A stretch of 60,427 nt of DNA from Lachnospiraceae bacterium (GTDB lineage: Bacteria; Bacillota; Clostridia; Lachnospirales; Lachnospiraceae): the NCBI GenBank assembly GCA_024690605.1, contig JAILOV010000077.1:1-60427 (forward strand), read 5' to 3'. The notes beneath the pieces were generated by a model, which was given only the letters and a program-made list of their open reading frames with translations, made no database searches and was not told the DNA's origin. Below are positions 59,916 to 60,427 of this stretch, in pieces (the first letter of the stretch is position 1; every line of letters starts with the position of its first letter). Position numbers and translations under genes: made by a program.

Positions 59916-60427
59916 TTATCCATGGAACTGCTGACCGCTGTCACTGCCGATCATCGCCATGTCCATGCCGCTCATCATGTCCGCTCCGGAATCATCCCCG
60001 CCGAACAGATCACTGAAATCATCATAGAAATCCCCGGCGCCGTCAATGAATCCGCCGATATCCGTGTCCCCGAACATGTCGCTGAGTCCCAGATCATCCA
60101 TGTCATCCATGCCATCCATGGCGCTCGAACCCGGCCCGCCCGGTCCGCCGAACTTCTGACCGGGATCTCTCCCGGCGCCTGCGGGAGCTGCGCCGAAACG
60201 CTGCTGCTCGTCTTTTTTCCCGCCACCACCGCTGTCGCCGCCTGCGCGGTCCGTGATCTTTTTAATATCCTTACCGGTGAACTGATGCCCGGTTCCTCCG
60301 CCGGTGGCCGTCGTGCCGCCTGACGCTCCGCCGCTTGCGGTGCCTGACGCGCCGCCTGCTGCGCCTCCCGAAGTGCCGGCTGCACTTCCCGCCGCGCCGC
60401 TTGCACTGCCCGCCGCCGCACTGCCTG
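59916..60427 (-). CDS. C-terminal part of a Gly/Ala/Ser-rich protein, probable VirB6/TrbL-like subunit (5' end outside window)
   Basis: The minus-strand frame is open from the window edge to TAA 59918-59916, giving about 170 residues. The first 45 or so are a Ser/Ala/Gly/Thr low-complexity run (blocks such as SGAAGSASGAAG). Then come HQFTGKDIKKITDRAGG, a Gly-rich linker, and an acidic Asp/Gly/Met/Phe-rich end (DDFSDLFGGDDSGADMM). Genes placed just before virB4 in Gram-positive T4SS loci often encode the multi-helix VirB6/TrbL subunit with such a disordered tail. No membrane helix is in the visible part, so the identity is inference from position. Confidence 0.6.
   Translation of the reverse strand, partial: GSAAAGSASGAAGSAAGTSGGAAGGASGTASGGASGGTTATGGGTGHQFTGKDIKKITDRAGGDSGGGGKKDEQQRFGAAPAGAGRDPGQKFGGPGGPGSSAMDGMDDMDDLGLSDMFGDTDIGGFIDGAGDFYDDFSDLFGGDDSGADMMSGMDMAMIGSDSGQQFHG

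Noticed and set aside
34918..60427. Integrative conjugative element
   Set aside because: No relaxase, coupling protein, integrase, excisionase, origin of transfer or flanking direct repeats was found in the window. The possibility stays open for the part beyond 60427.
1..60427. tRNA, rRNA, riboswitch or T-box elements
   Set aside because: I read the intergenic spaces, none of which exceeds about 200 bp, and saw no cloverleaf, T-box or known riboswitch pattern. A covariance-model search could still find a small RNA.

Overview
The window is GC-rich and looks like the chromosome of an anaerobic Clostridia member, most likely of the Lachnospiraceae type. The basis is a SCIFF peptide with its radical SAM maturase, a fused SecDF, a biotin-dependent sodium-pump decarboxylase operon, a MurE carrying the DNPR (meso-diaminopimelate) motif, SpoIIE/RsbW-type signalling proteins, and strong GGAGG ribosome binding sites. 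Genus and species cannot be read from the sequence. No tRNA, rRNA, CRISPR array, transposase, integrase, relaxase or VirD4-type coupling protein was seen.

Left part (1-34 kb), mostly housekeeping and almost all on the minus strand. A 5'-truncated GH2 glycosidase (+) converges on a five-gene operon, mmdA-oadG-biotin carrier-oadB-oadA (5790 to 980). Next come scpA/scpB, a metallophosphoesterase and rpsU. Two related chemoreceptors are transcribed divergently from back-to-back promoters near 10.44 kb. A long compact minus-strand block follows: scfA-scfB-secDF-recJ-murE-priA-def-fmt-yugP-rsmB-rlmN-galE-small unknown (27.9 down to 12.3 kb), with several 4-bp ATGA/GTGA overlaps. A partner-switching operon (34.0 to 28.0 kb) encodes a STAS protein, a formyltransferase-DUF2156 fusion, a MATE transporter with a degenerate RsbW-like C-terminal domain, an RsbU-like phosphatase and an RsbW-like kinase.

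Right part (34-60.4 kb), a type IV secretion-like locus. A LytTR response regulator and a two-helix VirB2-like pilin are on the plus strand. Everything beyond is on the minus strand: the tail of a Gly/Ala/Ser-rich protein (probably the VirB6/TrbL-like gene, cut by the window edge), a VirB4 ATPase with an N-terminal PrgI-like membrane segment, a membrane-anchored protein resembling a substrate-binding protein, a small charged protein, a membrane-anchored Ig-like surface protein, a lipoprotein of about 1,919 residues, and an ECF sigma factor. Interleaved are very large unrecognised proteins (1316, 1036, 945, 469 and 256 residues) plus an 88-residue one. Several of these share modules with each other, and most end in basic, disordered tails. 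They are candidate cargo of the secretion machine.

The strongest new observation is a shared promoter-like element on the minus strand in the secretion locus: a -35 resembling TGTGGGAAT, a 13-14 nt spacer, then CGTGTATAA. It stands before the 1919-aa lipoprotein, the 469-aa, the 945-aa and the 256-aa genes. The -10 half alone stands before the substrate-binding-like gene, and a weaker version before the pilin. The spacing and shape are those of ECF sigma promoters, and an ECF sigma gene with its own SigA-like promoter lies in the middle of the cluster. I infer a self-contained regulon: a dedicated ECF sigma factor switching on a Gram-positive T4SS-like apparatus and its large paralogous partner proteins.
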